A stretch of 64,000 bases of DNA from Rhizobium sp. NRK18 (GTDB lineage: Bacteria; Pseudomonadota; Alphaproteobacteria; Rhizobiales; Rhizobiaceae): contig NZ_JANFMV010000001.1 in the NCBI RefSeq assembly GCF_024385575.1, positions 893,081 through 957,080 of the forward strand, written 5' to 3'. The position numbers and the translations under genes are program-made. Each line of letters starts with the position of its first letter. Within the stretch, counting starts at the first letter, position 1. Positions 53,676-63,393 of this stretch are shown here, piece after piece. The notes under the pieces were generated by a model. That model had not been told where the DNA came from. It did not search any database and saw nothing but the letters and a program-made list of their open reading frames with translations.

Positions 53676-54755
53676 GTGGCGAAGCTTCCTGTAGAAAAGA
53701 TGCGTGAGCTGGAGCGGCGGTTCGGCGAAATCGAGGCCCGCATGTCGGCGGGCCCGGCTCCGGACGTCTACGTCAAGCTGGCATCGGAATATTCCGAACT
53801 GGAGCCGGTGGTCAAAAAGATCCGCGAATATGAGAAGGGCGTTTCCGAACTCGCCGATCTGAAGGCGCTGCTGGCGGACAAGGCGACCGACCGCGAGATG
53901 CGCGAACTGGCCGAACTGGAAATCCCCGAACTCGAGGAGCAGATCGAGGCCTTGGAGCAGGAAATGCAGATCCTTCTCCTGCCGAAGGACGCGGCCGACG
54001 AGAAAAGTGCGATCCTCGAAATCCGCGCCGGCACCGGTGGCTCCGAGGCCGCGCTGTTTGCCGGTGATCTCTTCCGCATGTACGAGCGCTTTGCAGCGGC
54101 CCACGGCTGGAAGGTCGAGATCCTGTCGGCGAGCGAAGGCGAAGCCGGCGGCTACAAGGAAATCATCGCGACCATTTCCGGCCGCGGCGTGTTTTCGAAG
54201 CTGAAGTTCGAGTCCGGCGTTCATCGCGTCCAGCGCGTGCCGGAAACCGAAGCGAGCGGGCGCATCCACACCTCGGCGGCGACGGTCGCCGTATTGCCGG
54301 AGGCCGAGGACATCGACATCGAGGTTCGCCCGGAAGATATCCGTATCGACACGATGCGCGCATCGGGTGCGGGCGGCCAGCACGTCAACACGACCGACTC
54401 TGCGGTGCGCATCACGCATCTGCCGACGGGCATCATCGTCACCAGTTCGGAGAAATCCCAGCACCAGAACCGCGCCAAGGCCATGCAGGTGTTGAAAGCA
54501 CGCCTCTACGACATCGAACGCCAGCGGGCCGAAAGCGAACGCTCGGCCGACCGCAAGAGCCAGGTCGGCTCGGGCGACCGGTCGGAGCGCATTCGCACCT
54601 ATAATTTCCCGCAGGGCCGGCTGACCGACCACCGCATCAACCTGACGCTCTACAAGCTCGACCGTGTGATGGAAGGCGATCTGGACGAAGTGGTCGACGC
54701 GCTGATCTCCGATTATCAGGCGGGCCAGCTCGCCCAGCTCGGAGCGCAGGGGTGA
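53676..54755 (+). CDS. prfA: Peptide chain release factor 1
   Basis: 359-aa RF1 that ends translation at UAA and UAG. GGQ is at residues 233-235 in [10 protein letters not shown], in the same numbering as Escherichia coli RF1. The codon-reading tripeptide is P-E-T in [12 protein letters not shown]. The start is GTG at 53676 after GAGAGAAGG. The final 4 nt overlap prmC, whose product methylates this GGQ glutamine. Confidence 0.96.
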   Translation: MAKLPVEKMRELERRFGEIEARMSAGPAPDVYVKLASEYSELEPVVKKIREYEKGVSELADLKALLADKATDREMRELAELEIPELEEQIEALEQEMQILLLPKDAADEKSAILEIRAGTGGSEAALFAGDLFRMYERFAAAHGWKVEILSASEGEAGGYKEIIATISGRGVFSKLKFESGVHRVQRVPETEASGRIHTSAATVAVLPEAEDIDIEVRPEDIRIDTMRASGAGGQHVNTTDSAVRITHLPTGIIVTSSEKSQHQNRAKAMQVLKARLYDIERQRAESERSADRKSQVGSGDRSERIRTYNFPQGRLTDHRINLTLYKLDRVMEGDLDEVVDALISDYQAGQLAQLGAQG

Positions 54756-55618
54756 CGCAGGTCGCGACCCTTTCGGCGCTTCTGTCCGAGGTGCGCCAGG
54801 CATTGCTCGCCAGCGGTATCGAGGCGGCGGCAACGGATGCCAGGACGCTGGTCTCGGGATTGCTCGGTCTGTCGGCGACGGACATGCTGACCCGGGGCGA
54901 CCGGGGTGTTTCGGCCGAAGAGCGGGAAAGGATCATGGCGGCGGTCTCGCGGCGCGTCGCCCGGGAGCCGGTTCATCGTATTTTGGGTTCCCGCGAGTTC
55001 TACGGCCTGACCCTGTCGCTGTCGCCAGCGACACTTGAGCCACGGCCGGACACCGAAGTTCTGGTCGATGCCGTCTTGCCGCATCTGCAGCGGAGAGCGG
55101 CGGAGAATGGCGAAGCGCGTATCCTCGATCTCGGTACCGGAACCGGAGCGATTTGCCTCGCACTTCTGCACGAATGCCAAGACGCAACCGGAGTAGGCTG
55201 CGACATTTCGTCCGATGCAGTGGATACCGCGATCCGCAACGCACACCTGAATGGTCTGCAGGACCGCTTTACCGGAACCGTCAGCGACTGGTTCGGCGCG
55301 GCCGAAGGTCGCTTCGACATCATCGTCTCCAATCCTCCCTACATTCGCTCGGAGGTCATCGCGATGCTGGACCCGGAGGTTCGCGAGCATGACCCGATCG
55401 CGGCGCTCGACGGTGGCAAAGACGGGCTGGAGGCATACAGGATACTGGCTTCCGGTGCCGATGCGTTTCTGAAGCCGGGCGGAATTGTCGGTCTGGAAAT
55501 CGGTTTCGATCAGCGCGAGAGCGTATCGCAACTTTTTGCCGCATCCGGCTTTCGCTGCCTGCAGACGGTTTCGGACTATGGCGGCAATGATCGCGCGCTA
55601 GTGTTCGAGCGGCAATAG
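54752..55618 (+). CDS. prmC: Release factor glutamine methyltransferase
   Basis: 288-aa N5-glutamine methylase (HemK family) acting on the GGQ Gln of release factors. The SAM site is [14 protein letters not shown] (about 125-138), and the Gln-binding NPPY is at residues 194-197 in [28 protein letters not shown] is the N-terminal family block. It starts at GTG 54752, overlapping the prfA stop (GTGA), so coupling to its substrate gene is direct. Confidence 0.95.
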   Translation: MTQVATLSALLSEVRQALLASGIEAAATDARTLVSGLLGLSATDMLTRGDRGVSAEERERIMAAVSRRVAREPVHRILGSREFYGLTLSLSPATLEPRPDTEVLVDAVLPHLQRRAAENGEARILDLGTGTGAICLALLHECQDATGVGCDISSDAVDTAIRNAHLNGLQDRFTGTVSDWFGAAEGRFDIIVSNPPYIRSEVIAMLDPEVREHDPIAALDGGKDGLEAYRILASGADAFLKPGGIVGLEIGFDQRESVSQLFAASGFRCLQTVSDYGGNDRALVFERQ

Positions 55619-55947
55619 CAGATGGGCAGTGGACACAAGCCCCCAGATTTTACCCAAAGTGAAGAAAAAGCTTGGAATTTGGAATGAAGCGGGCTAGTTT
55701 GCCCGTACGCGCCGGGGAGCTGAAAGACGAATGAGATTCGTTTAGGTGCGGATTAGCCTGGGGGTAATTCTCTTTCGAGAGATGCAAGGCTGAACAAGTC
55801 CCGGTACGTGAATCAGGTAATTTGATTTTCACCAGCGGCAGACACCTAGATGTGGTTTGCCTGCGGCTTGCCTGACGTGGCCAGTTTTTCGGCACGATCG
55901 GCAAAGCCATATTGACAGCACAGCATGAGAGTTCAGGTGATCGATAG
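55619..55947. other. 329-nt intergenic region before the DUF4167 gene
   Basis: No convincing coding frame. A promoter-like pair TTGGAA (near 55671) and TAGTTT (17 nt later) could serve the DUF4167 gene. A small CTCT-TTCG-AGAG hairpin at 55770-55781 has a stable UUCG-type loop. The length leaves room for a long 5' leader or a small RNA, but I recognise no known RNA family. Confidence 0.4.
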
Positions 55948-56631
55948 ATGAGGCCAGGGCAGCAAAACAAGCGTGGTCGTGGGCGTAACAACAACGGCGG
56001 CAACAATAACAACAATAACAACTTCAACAGGAAGGGCGCCAATCCGCTCACCCGGACTTACGACAGTTCCGGTCCTGATGTTAAGATCCGCGGTACCGCC
56101 CAGCATATCGCAGAAAAGTACTCGGCTCTGGCGCGCGACGCACAGAGTTCCGGCGACCGCGTGATCGCCGAGAACTACCTGCAGCATGCGGAACACTATA
56201 ACCGCATCATTGCAGCCGCACAGGCGCAGATGCAGGAACGCTTCCAGCGCGACGACCGCAATTTCGATTCCAATGACGAAGACGGCGATGACGACGATCG
56301 TGTCGACAACGGCGGCAACGGGTCGTCCTCCGAACATTCCGGCAAGCAGTCTTCCGGCAACAACAGCCAGGCTCAGCAGCCGGTCGTTGACGGCAGCGGT
56401 CCGCAGCCGGTGATCGAAGGTGTTCCGGCGGAAGTCGCCGCCGAAGAAGACGAAGCGGCAGCATCCGCTGGCGAGGGCAAGGCCGAGCGCGGCCAGACCC
56501 GCCGCCGTGGTGGTGCCAATCGTTCGCGCCGGACACCGCGCAAGTCTGCCGGCGGGCAGGGTGAAGACGGCGGTTCGTCCGGTGAAAGCGGCGAGCCCGC
56601 ACCGGTCATGGCCGAGGCGGCTTCGGACTGA
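55948..56631 (+). CDS. DUF4167 domain protein with Asn-rich N-terminus
   Basis: 227-aa protein. Residues 1-30 are basic and Asn/Gly rich (RPGQQNKRGRGRNNNGG, then a 7-Asn run), like RGG-type RNA-binding tails. Residues 31-95 are the conserved DUF4167 block (ANPLTRTYDSSGPDVKIRG, then AEKYSALARDAQSSGDR and AENYLQHAEHYNRI). The rest is acidic, Glu/Ser/Gly rich and disordered, ending with a short basic patch (GQTRRRGGANRSRRTPRKS). AGGTGA precedes the ATG by 7 nt. It sits between the prfA-prmC pair and clpB. Function unknown, with RNA contact plausible. Confidence 0.87.
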   Translation: MRPGQQNKRGRGRNNNGGNNNNNNNFNRKGANPLTRTYDSSGPDVKIRGTAQHIAEKYSALARDAQSSGDRVIAENYLQHAEHYNRIIAAAQAQMQERFQRDDRNFDSNDEDGDDDDRVDNGGNGSSSEHSGKQSSGNNSQAQQPVVDGSGPQPVIEGVPAEVAAEEDEAAASAGEGKAERGQTRRRGGANRSRRTPRKSAGGQGEDGGSSGESGEPAPVMAEAASD

Positions 56632-56666
56632 TTTCCGTCTGCGCTCTGACAGAATTGTCAAACGTC

Positions 56667-56695
56667 AAAACTCCGGTTCGCGCCGGAGTTTTTTC
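56667..56695 (+). terminator. Rho-independent terminator after DUF4167 gene
   Basis: AAAACTCCGG (56667-56676) pairs fully with CCGGAGTTTT (56683-56692) around a TTCGCG loop, with a six-T run. It lies 36 nt after the stop and isolates clpB from the upstream genes. Confidence 0.9.
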
Positions 56696-56707
56696 GTTTG
56701 AAACTCT

Positions 56708-56736
56708 CTTTAAATGACCAGACATCCCTCCCATAT
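56708..56736 (+). promoter_or_regulatory. Possible heat-shock (RpoH) promoter of clpB
   Basis: CTTTAA (56708-56713) and CCATAT (56731-56736) are 17 nt apart and follow the terminator. RpoH promoters in rhizobia resemble CTTGAA with a C-rich CCxTAT -10, so the downstream element fits better than the upstream one. The position, 123 nt before the clpB ATG, is plausible. Confidence 0.35.
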
Positions 56737-56859
56737 GGATATCCGAAAGGTGTCGGCTGAAGCGGCCGATGCCGATGGCGGGCTTGCCTATCAAGGGAGC
56801 CCAATCCAACCCAATCTCCTTGCGCCGCAACGGGCGAGGGGACCCTGTGGAGGTAAGAC

Positions 56860-59463
56860 ATGAACATGGAAAAATACTCGGAGCGGGTCCGGGGCTTTCT
56901 GCAATCCGCTCAGACCTACGCGCTTGCCGAAGGTCATCAGCAATTCACACCCGAACATATCCTGAAAGTGCTTCTGGACGACGACCAGGGCATGGCCGCG
57001 TCGTTGATCGAACGCGCCGGCGGCAATGCCAAGGAAGCCCGTATCGGCAATGATGCAGCGCTCGCCAAGCTCCCGAAGGTGACCGGCGGGAACGGCCAGA
57101 TCTATCTTGCCCAGCCGCTTGCCAAGGTGTTCTCGACTGCAGAAGACGCGGCCAAGAAGGCCGGGGACAGTTTCGTCACGGTGGAACGCCTGTTGCAGGC
57201 GCTTGCTATCGAGACGACGGCTTCGACCGCCGCCACGTTGAAGAAGGCGGGCGTGACGCCGACGGCGCTCAATCAGGTCATCAACGATATCCGCAAGGGG
57301 CGCACTGCTGACACGGCCAATGCCGAACAGGGCTTCGACGCGCTGAAGAAGTTCGCGCGCGACCTGACGGCGGAAGCCCGCGAAGGCAAGCTCGATCCGG
57401 TGATCGGCCGTGACGACGAGATCCGCCGGACGATCCAGGTGCTGTCGCGCCGGACGAAGAACAACCCGGTCATGATTGGTGAACCCGGCGTCGGCAAGAC
57501 GGCGATCGCCGAAGGTCTGGCGTTGCGCATCGTCAATGGCGACGTGCCGGAATCCTTGAAAGACAAGAAGCTGATGGCGCTCGACATGGGCTCGCTGATC
57601 GCCGGTGCGAAATACCGTGGCGAGTTCGAGGAGCGGCTGAAGGCGGTTCTCAACGAGGTGCAATCGGAAGCCGGTCAGATCATTCTTTTCATCGACGAGA
57701 TGCACACGCTTGTCGGTGCAGGCAAGGCGGACGGCGCCATGGATGCGTCCAACCTCTTGAAGCCGGCGCTTGCCCGCGGCGAACTCCACTGCGTCGGTGC
57801 AACGACGCTGGACGAGTACCGCAAGCATGTCGAGAAGGACGCAGCCCTTGCCCGCCGCTTCCAGCCGGTCATGGTCGACGAGCCGACGGTCGAGGACACG
57901 ATCTCGATCCTGCGCGGCCTGAAGGAAAAGTACGAGCAGCACCATAAGGTCCGCATCTCGGATTCGGCCCTGGTTGCGGCTGCGACGCTGTCCAACCGCT
58001 ACATCACCGACCGCTTCCTGCCGGACAAGGCCATCGACCTGATGGACGAAGCCGCATCGCGGTTGCGCATGCAGGTGGATTCCAAGCCCGAAGAGCTCGA
58101 TGAACTCGACCGGCGGATCATCCAGCTGAAGATCGAGCGTGAAGCCTTGAAGAAGGAAACCGACCAGGCGTCCGCCGATCGGCTGAAGCGCCTCGAGGAG
58201 GAACTCGCCTCGATCGAGGAAGAAGCCGATGCCCTGACCGCCCGCTGGCAGTCGGAGAAGCAGAAGCTCGGCCATGCGGCGGAGCTGAAGAAGCAGCTCG
58301 ACGATGCTCGCAACGAACTCGCAAATGCCCAGCGCGCCGGTGAATTCCAGCGGGCAGGGGAGCTTGCCTATGGCATCATCCCGCGTCTCGAGAAGGAACT
58401 TGCCACCGCCGAAGAGAACGATGGCGCCGAAACCGGCAGCATGGTTCAGGAAGTGGTGACGCCGGACAACATCGCGCATGTCGTTTCCCGCTGGACCGGA
58501 ATCCCGGTCGACAAGATGCTGGAAGGCGAACGCGAAAAGCTGCTCAGGATGGAAGACGAACTGGCGAAATCCGTCGTCGGCCAGGGCGATGCGGTGCAGG
58601 CCGTGTCGAAGGCCGTTCGCCGTGCCCGTGCGGGGCTGCAGGATCCGAACCGTCCGATCGGCTCGTTCATCTTCCTGGGGCCCACCGGTGTCGGCAAGAC
58701 GGAGCTCACCAAGGCGCTTGCCCGGTTCCTGTTCGATGACGAAACCGCGATGGTCCGCATGGACATGTCCGAGTACATGGAAAAGCACTCGGTCGCTCGT
58801 CTGATCGGCGCTCCTCCCGGCTATGTCGGATACGAGGAAGGCGGCGCTCTGACGGAAGCGGTTCGCCGCCGGCCGTATCAGGTCGTGCTCTTCGACGAGA
58901 TCGAAAAGGCGCATCCGGATGTGTTCAACATCCTGCTGCAGGTTCTCGATGACGGCCGTCTGACCGATGGCCAGGGCCGGACCGTGGACTTCAAGAACAC
59001 GATCATCATCATGACCTCCAACCTGGGCGCGGAATTCCTGACCCAGCTTGGCGAGAACGATGACAGCGAAGTCGCCCGCGAGCAGGTGATGAATGTCGTG
59101 AAGAGCGCCTTCAGGCCGGAGTTCCTGAACCGTATCGACGACGTGATCCTGTTCCATCGCCTGCATCGCAGGGAGATGGGGGCCATCGTCGACATCCAGA
59201 TGAAGCATCTTGTGTCGCTTCTGGCCGAGCGGAAGATCACGATCGCGCTGGACGAAGACGCCCGCGAATGGCTCGCCAACAAGGGTTACGACCCGGTCTA
59301 TGGTGCGCGTCCGCTGAAGCGTGTGATCCAGAAGTTCGTGCAGGATCCGTTGGCCGAGAAGATCCTCGGCGGCGAGATTTCCGACGGCTCGGACGTCAAG
59401 GTCACGTCCGCCTCGGACCGGCTGCTGTTCTCGACCCGAAAGTCGGTCGCGCAGGCGGCCTGA
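56860..59463 (+). CDS. clpB: ATP-dependent chaperone ClpB
   Basis: 867-aa AAA+ disaggregase that works with DnaK. Two P-loops are GEPGVGKT (207-214) and GPTGVGKT (607-614), each with Walker B ([22 protein letters not shown]). The coiled-coil M domain between them (about 400-520) is long and charged, which separates ClpB from ClpA/ClpC. The N-terminal Clp-N repeats begin [23 protein letters not shown] lies 6 nt upstream of the ATG. Likely heat inducible. It ends at a hairpin terminator. Confidence 0.97.
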   Translation: MNMEKYSERVRGFLQSAQTYALAEGHQQFTPEHILKVLLDDDQGMAASLIERAGGNAKEARIGNDAALAKLPKVTGGNGQIYLAQPLAKVFSTAEDAAKKAGDSFVTVERLLQALAIETTASTAATLKKAGVTPTALNQVINDIRKGRTADTANAEQGFDALKKFARDLTAEAREGKLDPVIGRDDEIRRTIQVLSRRTKNNPVMIGEPGVGKTAIAEGLALRIVNGDVPESLKDKKLMALDMGSLIAGAKYRGEFEERLKAVLNEVQSEAGQIILFIDEMHTLVGAGKADGAMDASNLLKPALARGELHCVGATTLDEYRKHVEKDAALARRFQPVMVDEPTVEDTISILRGLKEKYEQHHKVRISDSALVAAATLSNRYITDRFLPDKAIDLMDEAASRLRMQVDSKPEELDELDRRIIQLKIEREALKKETDQASADRLKRLEEELASIEEEADALTARWQSEKQKLGHAAELKKQLDDARNELANAQRAGEFQRAGELAYGIIPRLEKELATAEENDGAETGSMVQEVVTPDNIAHVVSRWTGIPVDKMLEGEREKLLRMEDELAKSVVGQGDAVQAVSKAVRRARAGLQDPNRPIGSFIFLGPTGVGKTELTKALARFLFDDETAMVRMDMSEYMEKHSVARLIGAPPGYVGYEEGGALTEAVRRRPYQVVLFDEIEKAHPDVFNILLQVLDDGRLTDGQGRTVDFKNTIIIMTSNLGAEFLTQLGENDDSEVAREQVMNVVKSAFRPEFLNRIDDVILFHRLHRREMGAIVDIQMKHLVSLLAERKITIALDEDAREWLANKGYDPVYGARPLKRVIQKFVQDPLAEKILGGEISDGSDVKVTSASDRLLFSTRKSVAQAA

Positions 59464-59489
59464 TCCGGCGCTGCAAAGCCCTGAAATCG

Positions 59490-59519
59490 AAATTGGCGGT
59501 CCATCGGGCCGCCAATTTT
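59490..59519 (+). terminator. Terminator after clpB
   Basis: AAATTGGCGG (59490-59499) pairs perfectly with CCGCCAATTT (59509-59518) around a 9-nt loop, with T residues at the 3' end. It is 27 nt after the clpB stop. Because the stem covers 59518, a TTG there is not a credible start for the next gene. Confidence 0.8.
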
Positions 59520-59580
59520 GTCTGTCGCGGCGCATCCGCTCCTGCTAGGAAGCGGTACGCAATTTCGACAGGTGGTTCTC

Positions 59581-60642
59581 GTGAACGTTTCAGACATCGT
59601 TATTGCCGGCGACACGCCGGGCGTCAGCTATCGTATCCCGGTTCTCAGGTTTTCCGGCTCTAGCAGCGGCGCCCCGAAGGTCTACATGCAGGCGGCATTG
59701 CATGCCGGCGAACTGCCGGGAACGGCGGCCCTGCATTTCCTTTGCCAACAGCTTCGCATTGCCGAAGAGCGAGGCGAAATCGTCGGCGACATCACGATTG
59801 TGCCGCAGGCCAATCCGTATGGCACGGCGCAGTGGTTCTCCGGAGAGATGCAAGGGCGCTTCGATCTCAATTCGCGGGTCAACTTCAATCGCGAATTTCC
59901 GCTGATATCCTTTGATGACCGGGATGCATTGCTGGTCGACATCGAGCGTCGTCCGGCGGTCGAGCAGATCAAGCGGCGGCTGATGCGCATGGCATTCGAC
60001 GCCAATATCGTTCTCGACCTGCATTGCGACGACGAGTCCCTGCAATATGCCTATCTCGAAAAGGAAGTCTGGCCGGAAGCCGCCGATCTTGCGACCGCGC
60101 TCGCCATGGATGCCGTGCTGATTGCCGATGGTGAGAGCTCGGCATTCGACGAGGCGGTCGGTTATGCCTGGAAGCGCGACAGTGCGCGAGGCGAGGCGGA
60201 GCGTTTCCGCGGGCGTCTGGTCACGACCGTCGAACTGCGCGGCTGGCGCGACGTCGATGCCGGCCTTGCCCGGAAGGATGCTGACGGTTTGATGGCCTTC
60301 CTCAAGATGCGCCGCGTCGTTTCCGGCTCGGTTCCAAACCTGCCGGGCTTCACCGGGCCCGTGACCCCGCTCGACCACATCGAGATGATCCGCGCGCCGC
60401 AGGCCGGGACGATCCTGTTTCATCGGGAGCCGGGCGATACCGTCGCCGCCGGCGACGTGCTCGTCACGCTGATTACCGCCCCCGGAATGGCTGGCGGCAC
60501 ACTGGAGGTCACCGCTCCGCAGGCGGGTCTGGTGATCACGAGGGTTTCGAAGCGGTTCACCGCTGCCGGGGGAGACCTGATGAAGATCGCATCCGCCCGG
60601 CCTTCCACGCGACAGAGAAAACCGGGCGCACTGGAAAGCTGA
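59581..60642 (+). CDS. Succinylglutamate desuccinylase/aspartoacylase-family hydrolase
   Basis: 353-aa zinc hydrolase of the AstE/AspA family. Metal ligands are H41 and E44 in ALHAGELPG and H148 in LDLHCDDE. NSRVNFNREFP contains the substrate-binding Arg/Asn positions. The C-terminal third (PQAGTILFHREPGDTVAAGD and the following GLVITRV) is a lipoyl-like beta barrel. The start GTG at 59581 has AGGTGG 6 nt upstream. The family deacylates N-acyl amino acids or peptides, and the substrate is unknown. It is convergent with the M23 gene. Confidence 0.85.
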   Translation: MNVSDIVIAGDTPGVSYRIPVLRFSGSSSGAPKVYMQAALHAGELPGTAALHFLCQQLRIAEERGEIVGDITIVPQANPYGTAQWFSGEMQGRFDLNSRVNFNREFPLISFDDRDALLVDIERRPAVEQIKRRLMRMAFDANIVLDLHCDDESLQYAYLEKEVWPEAADLATALAMDAVLIADGESSAFDEAVGYAWKRDSARGEAERFRGRLVTTVELRGWRDVDAGLARKDADGLMAFLKMRRVVSGSVPNLPGFTGPVTPLDHIEMIRAPQAGTILFHREPGDTVAAGDVLVTLITAPGMAGGTLEVTAPQAGLVITRVSKRFTAAGGDLMKIASARPSTRQRKPGALES

Positions 60643-60681
60643 GGGCTGCAAGCGCAGCCTTCTCCATGCGAGCGGCCGGTC

Positions 60682-62646
60682 TCAGTTGATCGAAGCGACT
60701 TCCTTGTCGTCGTCCTTGACGCCCAGCAGGGCATCGATGCGCTTGCGTTCGGATTCGAACTTGGCGAGCGCTTCGCCGTCCAGCGAATTGCCGCTCGGCA
60801 GGCGGATCTTCATGGGATCGACCTTGGTGCCATTGACGATCAGCTCGAAGTGCAGGTGCGGACCGGTGGACAGGCCGGTCGTGCCGATGAAGCCGATCAC
60901 CTGGCCCTGCTTGACGCGCTGACCGCGCGACAGGCCCTTGGCGACGGCGCTCTGGTGGTTGTACGAGCTGACATAGCCGTTCGCATGCTGGATCAGCGTC
61001 TGCTTGCCGTAGCCGCTCGTCCATTCGCCGGCCTTGATGACGACGCCGTCACCGGCCGCCAGGATGGGCGAACCGATCGGCGCGGCCCAGTCGACACCGG
61101 GATGCATGCGGGCATATTTCAGGATCGGATGGCGGCGCATGCCGAAACCGGAGGTAAAGCGGCCGTTCGGAACGGGTTTGCGCAGCAGGAACTGGCGTAC
61201 GCTCTTGCCGTTCTCGTCATAATAGTCGACGGAATTGTCGTCCGGATCCTGGAAGCGGTAGAAGCGCTTGTCGAGATCGCCGAGCTTTGCGTGGACGAAG
61301 AGCAGTTCGGAGTCTTCCGTCGCCTTGCCCTTCTCGTCGGATACCGAGAAGAAGGCCTCAAGCGTGTCCTTCGGCTTCACCTTTGCCTGGAAATCGACAT
61401 TGCTGCCGAGCAGGCGGATGATCTGCGCCGTCATCGACGGGTTCATGCCGTAAGCGAGCGAGGCCTGGTAGATGGCATCATAGACCCGGGGAAGGTCGTG
61501 CCGGCCTTTCGGTGGCGGCGGAGCATCGTCATTGAAGGCGGTGTCGACGGCGTCGAGATGGGCAGGCTCCGATGCGGTCACGAAGCGGCCCTTGTCGTTG
61601 ATCGCGACGGTACCGAAGTGCTCCTGGTCGCGGTAGACGCTGGCGCGGATGACGGTCGCGTCCTCTCCCTTCTGCAGGACGCCGATGCGTAGCACATCGC
61701 CTTCCTTCAGGTCCTTGGAGCCAATGGTCTCGGCGAGCTTGGGGATGATCGCCTCGGCATCCTTCTCGGAATAGCCGCCGTCGTTCAGCGCCTTCTCGAT
61801 CGTCATGTCCTGGCGGATCGGCAAGACGTCGTCGGCATATTCAGGGGTGTCCGGCGTGACGCTGTCCGGCATGGCGACCGAAAGGTTCTGGTCGACGATC
61901 TTGGCCGTTAGGCCTGCGGAAAGGCCGAGATCGAGATCGTCATTGGCGAAGCGCCGGGGGTCGACATAGGAGAGAGAGGCGAGCTGCGTCTGGCCGTCGG
62001 AGAGAACCGAGCCGTTGGAGCGGACGTTTTCCTCGATCTCGGACAGCGTCATCATGCCGGCGAAGGGATAGGGGGAGGCCTTCAGCGGAAAATCTTCCGT
62101 CTTCAGGCTGACATCGGAATCCACGTCGGAGGCGTAGATGAGACCGGTGCGCAATGTGGCTGGCGCCTGCTTTATATTCGCAGCGAATATGTTCAACGGA
62201 TCGAAGGGCGGGTAATCGTCCTGATCCGAGTGGTCGGTTGCCAATGCCATGGTCACATGCGCGAAGGGCATGCGGCGAACCACTTCCTTCTTTCCGTCGT
62301 TGGTGACGGTCGCGACCTCCATGATCGTCCGGTCGGCCTGTTTGGGCGCCAGTTTGGTTTCCAGCAGCCGCTTGCCCCGCACGACATTGTCGGCGGAGGC
62401 GCCGTTGCCGGCATTTTCGGTCATCGCATAGGCTTCGGCGGGGATCGCGAGCTGCTGGCGGCCGTCGAGCGCGGCAAAAAGGGCAACGCCCATCAGCACG
62501 CTCGACGTGATACCGGTCAGGAATGTTCCCGCGAGCCAGCGCAACGAAACGTCGCGACGGTCGGGAGCCTTGCGGCCGTCAGCGAGAATAGGCGCTTCAT
62601 CGCCGAGCGAGCGCGCTATCGCGCTCTCAGCAGTGGTGCCAATCAA
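60682..62646 (-). CDS. M23-family (LytM) metallopeptidase, membrane anchored
   Basis: 654-aa protein with one N-terminal membrane helix (about residues 38-62, FLTGITSSVLMGVALFAAL). A long periplasmic stretch with LysM-like/GEVVE segments (IGSKDLKEGDVLRIGV) follows, and the LytM domain is C-terminal (about 480-620). Zinc ligands are H515 and D519 in HPGVDW, with H597 and H599 in HLHFE, so the site is complete and peptidoglycan cutting is likely (unlike EnvC-type pseudo-enzymes). The upstream region leads to the rRNA-type promoter in the opposite direction. Confidence 0.9.
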   Translation of the reverse strand: MIGTTAESAIARSLGDEAPILADGRKAPDRRDVSLRWLAGTFLTGITSSVLMGVALFAALDGRQQLAIPAEAYAMTENAGNGASADNVVRGKRLLETKLAPKQADRTIMEVATVTNDGKKEVVRRMPFAHVTMALATDHSDQDDYPPFDPLNIFAANIKQAPATLRTGLIYASDVDSDVSLKTEDFPLKASPYPFAGMMTLSEIEENVRSNGSVLSDGQTQLASLSYVDPRRFANDDLDLGLSAGLTAKIVDQNLSVAMPDSVTPDTPEYADDVLPIRQDMTIEKALNDGGYSEKDAEAIIPKLAETIGSKDLKEGDVLRIGVLQKGEDATVIRASVYRDQEHFGTVAINDKGRFVTASEPAHLDAVDTAFNDDAPPPPKGRHDLPRVYDAIYQASLAYGMNPSMTAQIIRLLGSNVDFQAKVKPKDTLEAFFSVSDEKGKATEDSELLFVHAKLGDLDKRFYRFQDPDDNSVDYYDENGKSVRQFLLRKPVPNGRFTSGFGMRRHPILKYARMHPGVDWAAPIGSPILAAGDGVVIKAGEWTSGYGKQTLIQHANGYVSSYNHQSAVAKGLSRGQRVKQGQVIGFIGTTGLSTGPHLHFELIVNGTKVDPMKIRLPSGNSLDGEALAKFESERKRIDALLGVKDDDKEVASIN

Positions 62647-63156
62647 TACCTGTCCCCAATCGAGCGTCTCATCCCAAGTTCCAAGCAGGATGTGCCTGTT
62701 TTCGGCGGTTGAGTCAAATCTGAAACCGCCTGTTAATAATCCGTTACCGCGAATGGTGAATCACCTTTTCTGGGGATGCGGGTTTTTCCGGGCGAAATTG
62801 AGGCTCGCAAGGCGTTGGACGGCCGGGAACGACCTTTGTCCACCGGGATGACGAAAAGGGCTGTCATCGGCATGTTGCTAGCATGGCACGGACCATCGGT
62901 GCGGAGACCGCAGCAGAGATCCATATAGGGAAGGTCTGTGACCGAAGGCTGCCGAAATCAGTCACCAGATGCCTTCATTCAGCCAATGGAGGAGGTGCGG
63001 AAGCCCCGATCCTTGCGATCGGCGTCCGGAGCCACCATATATAGTGCGAAGCCCTATGGTTAACGTCCATTAAGGCGCTCCTTTTCGGGTGAAATCGCAA
63101 ATTCCTATTTATAATCAGTGCGTTGTGATTTTTTGAATTTTTTCTGACGAGTTGTG
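62647..63156. other. Non-coding region between the M23 gene and rRNA-type promoter
   Basis: About 510 nt without a believable gene. It must contain the promoter of the M23 gene at its left side, with A/T-rich GTTAATAATCC near 62731. A TGCGG-AGA-CCGCA hairpin lies near 62900-62912, and GGTTAACGTCCATTAAGG near 63059 has two TTAA half-sites 6 nt apart. The last 60 nt are A/T rich (runs of T near 63129-63143) and look like an UP element for the following promoter. Confidence 0.5.
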
Positions 63157-63186
63157 TTGACTTGATTTGGGTGGTGGGCTTATAAG
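63157..63186 (+). promoter_or_regulatory. rRNA-operon-type promoter
   Basis: TTGACT (63157-63162), an 18-nt spacer and TATAAG (63181-63186). The element is preceded by T-rich UP-like sequence. It resembles the rrn promoters I recall from Rhizobium and Agrobacterium, and the leader that follows supports this. Confidence 0.75.
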
Positions 63187-63393
63187 CTGCGTCACCGACG
63201 GAGCGGCGGTTGCTTCCAGCGACTGGCGCGGCTGTCTCGAAAGATCCCTGAGATTGGCTGAGATGCTGATTGGGCTGAGACTTTAAGGGTTTTGGCTTTG
63301 GGGCTTTGCTTTGACCGGGTTTACCGGTCAGTTATTTGACAATTGAATAATGATTAGGAAAGAGAAACGTGGGCGGCGAAGCTTGCGGGATCT
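63187..63393 (+). other. rRNA-operon leader region
   Basis: About 200 nt resembling the 5' leader in front of rhizobial 16S genes (AAAGAGAAACGTGGGCGGCG and GCTTGCGGGATCT near the end). It contains a perfect hairpin TGACCGG-gttta-CCGGTCA at 63312-63330 and a near-exact direct repeat GATTGG(G)CTGAGA at 63252 and 63268. In a normal operon the 16S gene would follow, but here it stops at 63393 and 23S sequence begins. Confidence 0.7.

Noticed and set aside
51257..53743. 828-codon open frame antisense to ptsP
   Set aside because: ptsP on the other strand has a full set of family motifs. The antisense product is composed of His/Arg/Asp-rich noise.
56791..59535. 914-codon open frame antisense to clpB
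   Set aside because: It is a mirror of the highly conserved clpB. The translation has no domain and is typical for antisense frames of high-GC genes.
59518..59580. TTG-started extension of the AspA-family gene
   Set aside because: The codon is inside the clpB terminator stem. GTG at 59581 has a ribosome site and fits the family.
63059..63073. TTAA-N6-TTAA as a CtrA site upstream of the rRNA promoter
   Set aside because: Spacing is not the consensus 7 and there is no second element, so chance is likely.
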